Assembly (NCBI GenBank): GCA_902795745.1
Contig: CADBMG010000107.1
Location: forward strand, 1 to 23,855
Direction of reading: 5' to 3'
DNA length: 23,855 nt
Source: an uncultured Pseudomonadota bacterium
Lineage (GTDB): Bacteria; Pseudomonadota; Alphaproteobacteria; RF32; CAG-239
The notes beneath the pieces were generated by a model that saw nothing but the letters and a program-made list of their open reading frames with translations, searched no databases and had not been told where the DNA came from. The position numbers were made by a program, and so were the translations under genes. Shown in pieces: positions 22,695 to 23,855 of this stretch (position 1 is its first letter; each line of letters starts with the position of its first letter).

Positions 22695-22934
22695 ATCATA
22701 AATTGCTAACACACTGCTTTCTCTCACAACAACCGAATCGGGTTGAGGCAGGTCAAGTTCATCAAACGGATGAAATACTATATGATCTCCATTTTTAACT
22801 AACGTAACCAATGGTCCAACACTTTGCACAATACCTTTGTTGTGGCATATTTTTTGTTTATCTGGTAGCAAGATTGCCGATTCGGCTACGGAATCCAGCT
22901 TTACTATAATTCTATCTGCAACAGCTTTTAACAT
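22686..22934 (-). CDS. GroES-like co-chaperonin
   Basis: An 82-residue GroES-fold protein. It starts MLKAVADRIIVKLDSVAESA like cellular GroES (PLxDRVLVK), continues AILLPDKQKICHNKGIVQSV, then GPLVTLVKNGDHIVFHPFDE and ends SVLAIYDDE, matching the usual GroES ending (LAIIE). The mobile loop region that contacts GroEL is short (AESAILLPDKQKI). Size is 82 against about 95 residues for bacterial GroES. Phage co-chaperonins such as T4 gp31 replace host GroES to fold large capsid proteins; this gene lies just ahead of portal and other structural genes, consistent with that role. AGAGGA precedes the ATG at 22934; the upstream in-frame ATG at 22970 falls in the leader hairpin and is not used. Confidence 0.85.
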   Translation of the reverse strand: MLKAVADRIIVKLDSVAESAILLPDKQKICHNKGIVQSVGPLVTLVKNGDHIVFHPFDELDLPQPDSVVVRESSVLAIYDDE

Positions 22935-22950
22935 TTTTCCTCTTTTCAAT

Positions 22951-22990
22951 AAAAAAGAGAGAAGTAACATAAGTTAAATCTCTCTTTTTT
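22951..22990 (-). terminator. Leader hairpin with T-runs before the GroES-like gene
   Basis: AAAAAAGAGAGA (22951-22962) and TCTCTCTTTTTT (22979-22990) are perfect 12-base inverted repeats around a 16-base loop. On the minus strand the T-run ends 17 bases before the GroES-like start. It can terminate the 158-residue gene's transcript in either direction, or attenuate the promoter at 23030-23059. Confidence 0.75.
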
Positions 22991-23029
22991 ATAAGTTATT
23001 AATAATTACAATTCTACATTCTAATAATT

Positions 23030-23059
23030 TTCTTATCATATAGGTTCTTAACTTGTCAA
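23030..23059 (-). promoter_or_regulatory. Putative late promoter with overlapping dyad
   Basis: Minus-strand TTGACA (23059-23054), 18-base spacer, TGA-TAAGAA with an extended -10 (hexamer 23035-23030). The -35 lies in the dyad GTTCTT (23044-23049) / AAGAAC (23058-23063). The plus-strand reading of the dyad is followed by seven T (23064-23070), so it could instead be a plus-strand terminator. It would drive the GroES-like gene and structural operon through the leader hairpin. Confidence 0.45.
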
Positions 23060-23077
23060 GAACTTTTTTTAAAAAAA

Positions 23078-23554
23078 TTAAAATTTTTTGAAATAAAAAT
23101 AAATAAGTCGGTCAAGACCTAAGTTTAAGAGCATTTTTTGATGATATATTTCGTGTTTATGCATCACGCTTTGCTCCGGATGATAGCGATTACTGGTCAC
23201 CGGCAAATCCTCAATACAAACCCTACGCACTACCGGCCAAAATTCCGCCGGAATTGTTTTTATTGCTCTGAGGTAACGTTCCTTAAAATAAAGAGCCTGT
23301 TCGCGAGAATATTCTCCGGTTGTGGCTATGTTATTATCGCGCCAACGTGCCGTTTGCAAACTGTCGTAATTACCAAGGAAATAGTCTCTTGCTAATAATT
23401 CTCCTACATTTTTTCGATCTTCAGCCGAAAATCTACCTACTGCCAAATCCAAATATCCTTCATCGTAATATCGTTGTAAAACCGTCTTTTTACGTGTTTT
23501 TGGTAACGATTCGATTGGTACTTCTTGGGGTTCTTTTGTTTTAATTTTTTTCAT
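23078..23554 (-). CDS. Phage protein of unknown function, possible regulator
   Basis: A 158-residue basic protein. The N-terminus is a Lys-rich tail (MKKIKTKEPQEVPIESLPKT), then KKTVLQRYYDEGYLDLAVGR, a helical middle, EFWPVVRRVCIEDLPVTS and the C-terminal KMLLNLGLDRLIYFYFKKF. The last helix (LGLDRLIxxY) resembles the end of small alphaproteobacterial phage proteins of the DUF6456-like kind that carry HTH-type folds, which suggests a late-gene or DNA-binding role; the match is weak. It is the first leftward gene next to the divergent repressor, where phages keep regulators. AAAGGAG precedes the ATG and a terminator-like hairpin follows its stop. Confidence 0.55.
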   Translation of the reverse strand: MKKIKTKEPQEVPIESLPKTRKKTVLQRYYDEGYLDLAVGRFSAEDRKNVGELLARDYFLGNYDSLQTARWRDNNIATTGEYSREQALYFKERYLRAIKTIPAEFWPVVRRVCIEDLPVTSNRYHPEQSVMHKHEIYHQKMLLNLGLDRLIYFYFKKF

Positions 23555-23590
23555 ATTTTTTCTCCTTTAAAATGTTAGTCACGAACTCAC

Positions 23591-23617
23591 ACTATAAGAA
23601 ATATATATAAATGTCAA
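23591..23617 (-). promoter_or_regulatory. Promoter of the 158-residue gene
   Basis: Minus-strand TTGACA (23617-23612), a 15-base spacer and TATAGT (23596-23591), slightly short spacing. Start expected near 23584, about 30 bases before the ATG at 23554. It is back-to-back with the repressor promoter, so a repressor operator between them is likely. Confidence 0.5.
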
Positions 23618-23632
23618 TAAGAAAAATATCGT

Positions 23633-23660
23633 TTTACAATTCTAAGATATATATTATAAT
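23633..23660 (+). promoter_or_regulatory. Promoter of the repressor gene
   Basis: TTTACA (23633-23638), 16-base spacer, TATAAT (23655-23660), followed by AAGGAG and the repressor ATG at 23680. The leader is very short. The regions 23597-23615 and 23644-23662 resemble each other (15 of 19 bases) and may be operator copies, though AT-rich. Confidence 0.6.
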
Positions 23661-23679
23661 GTACAAAAAGGAGATAGAT

Positions 23680-23855
23680 ATGGAAAATACCGAAGAAATC
23701 AGAAAAAAAATTGCTCGTCTTATTAATGAGCGCGGATTGAATTTTGCTAATGTATCATTAGCTATCGGCAAAAATATTGCTTACATTCAGCAGTTCATTA
23801 AAAACGGTTCCCCTCGCCGCCTTGGTGAAGTAGAACGCCATAAATTGGCTCAAAT
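23680..23855 (+). CDS. Prophage repressor, XRE/LexA-like, N-terminal part only
   Basis: Open from ATG at 23680 to the right edge (58 codons). The N-terminal sequence MENTEEIRKKIARLINERGL followed by NFANVSLAIGKNIAYIQQFI and KNGSPRRLGEVERHKLAQ is the helix-turn-helix of alphaproteobacterial CI/LexA-like repressors (conserved AYIQQFI recognition helix and GSPRRL turn), which usually have a C-terminal S24 self-cleavage domain; that part lies outside the window. It binds operators and keeps the prophage silent. It is divergent from the 158-residue gene. AAGGAG lies at correct spacing. The self-cleavage domain is assumed, not seen. Confidence 0.85.
   Translation, partial: MENTEEIRKKIARLINERGLNFANVSLAIGKNIAYIQQFIKNGSPRRLGEVERHKLAQ

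Larger units (their letters stand above)
6625..23855. mobile_element. Temperate P22-like (podovirus-type) prophage, right end cut
   Basis: A contiguous block of phage genes: repressor, portal, fibres, lysis cassette, large terminase, scaffold-like protein, capsid, gp4-like and gp10-like short-tail proteins. Absence of tape measure, tail tube and sheath genes fits a short-tailed virion. The left boundary lies somewhere between the glycosyltransferase promoter (6502) and the terminator at 6625; no tRNA gene or direct repeat marks it. The right boundary, integrase and replication genes are outside the window. All structural genes look intact, with no frameshifts or early stops seen, so the prophage may be functional or recently integrated (inference). 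Confidence 0.88.

Noticed and set aside
22440..22700. tmRNA, tRNA, 6S, RNase P or SRP RNA
   Set aside because: The tmRNA acceptor core, CCA end, RNase P core and SRP domain motif are all missing; a T-arm-like string GGGTTTTGAACTCCCC is not enough.
22547..22798. 83-codon plus-strand frame over the structured region
   Set aside because: It has no good ribosome binding site, crosses into the antisense of the GroES-like gene and has unnatural composition.

Overview
The window joins a bacterial chromosome segment (about 1-6500) to most of the late half of a temperate short-tailed (P22-like, podovirus-type) prophage (about 6600 to the end). Base composition is AT-rich. The host genes (PcrA/UvrD helicase, MoxR ATPase, DUF58 protein, TPR protein, family 2 glycosyltransferase) and a repressor whose N-terminus carries an 'AYIQQFI..GSPRRL'-type HTH, common in alphaproteobacterial prophages, suggest a low-GC alphaproteobacterium, perhaps a gut or otherwise host-associated lineage. 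This taxonomic call is inference.

Host part: on the minus strand moxR (2972-2001) and a DUF58 gene (1983-1051) form a pair, followed by a TPR gene with its own sigma70-type promoter that runs off the left edge. A pcrA/uvrD-type helicase gene is divergent (3104-5458) and ends tail-to-tail with a glycosyltransferase gene (6444-5455); the two stop codons overlap. A promoter and a Rho-independent terminator separate the glycosyltransferase from the prophage.

Prophage part: nearly everything is read leftward. From right to left: a partial CI/LexA-like repressor gene (plus strand, divergent, right edge); a 158-residue putative regulator; a promoter with a dyad and a leader hairpin; a GroES-like co-chaperonin; an intergenic block holding a candidate structured RNA on the opposite strand; portal; collar-domain tail fibre; a small beta-rich protein; a 927-residue fibre; a 300-base intergenic block with a candidate small RNA; a 188-residue protein with repeated KGS motifs; a lysis cassette (acidic 48-mer, holin-like protein, SleB-type endolysin, 55-residue membrane protein, overlapping i-spanin/o-spanin pair); a 91-residue protein and the large terminase; a small protein, scaffold-like protein, major capsid protein; a 194-residue coiled-coil protein; gp4-like and gp10-like tail proteins; a GNAT acetyltransferase; and a 222-residue Gln/Asn-rich protein ending at a strong terminator. 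The gene set supplies packaging, head, short tail, receptor binding and lysis; there is no tail tube, sheath or tape measure. Integrase, excision and replication genes are not in view and probably lie past the right edge.

The points most worth a second look are two plus-strand RNA candidates inside an otherwise minus-strand operon (22447-22694 and 16495-16572), two unlisted-size small genes plus the embedded spanins in the lysis cassette, the phage GroES, the separation of portal from terminase, and the recurring hairpin plus T-run placed just before ribosome binding sites. All functional calls rest on motif recognition by eye; no searches were run.
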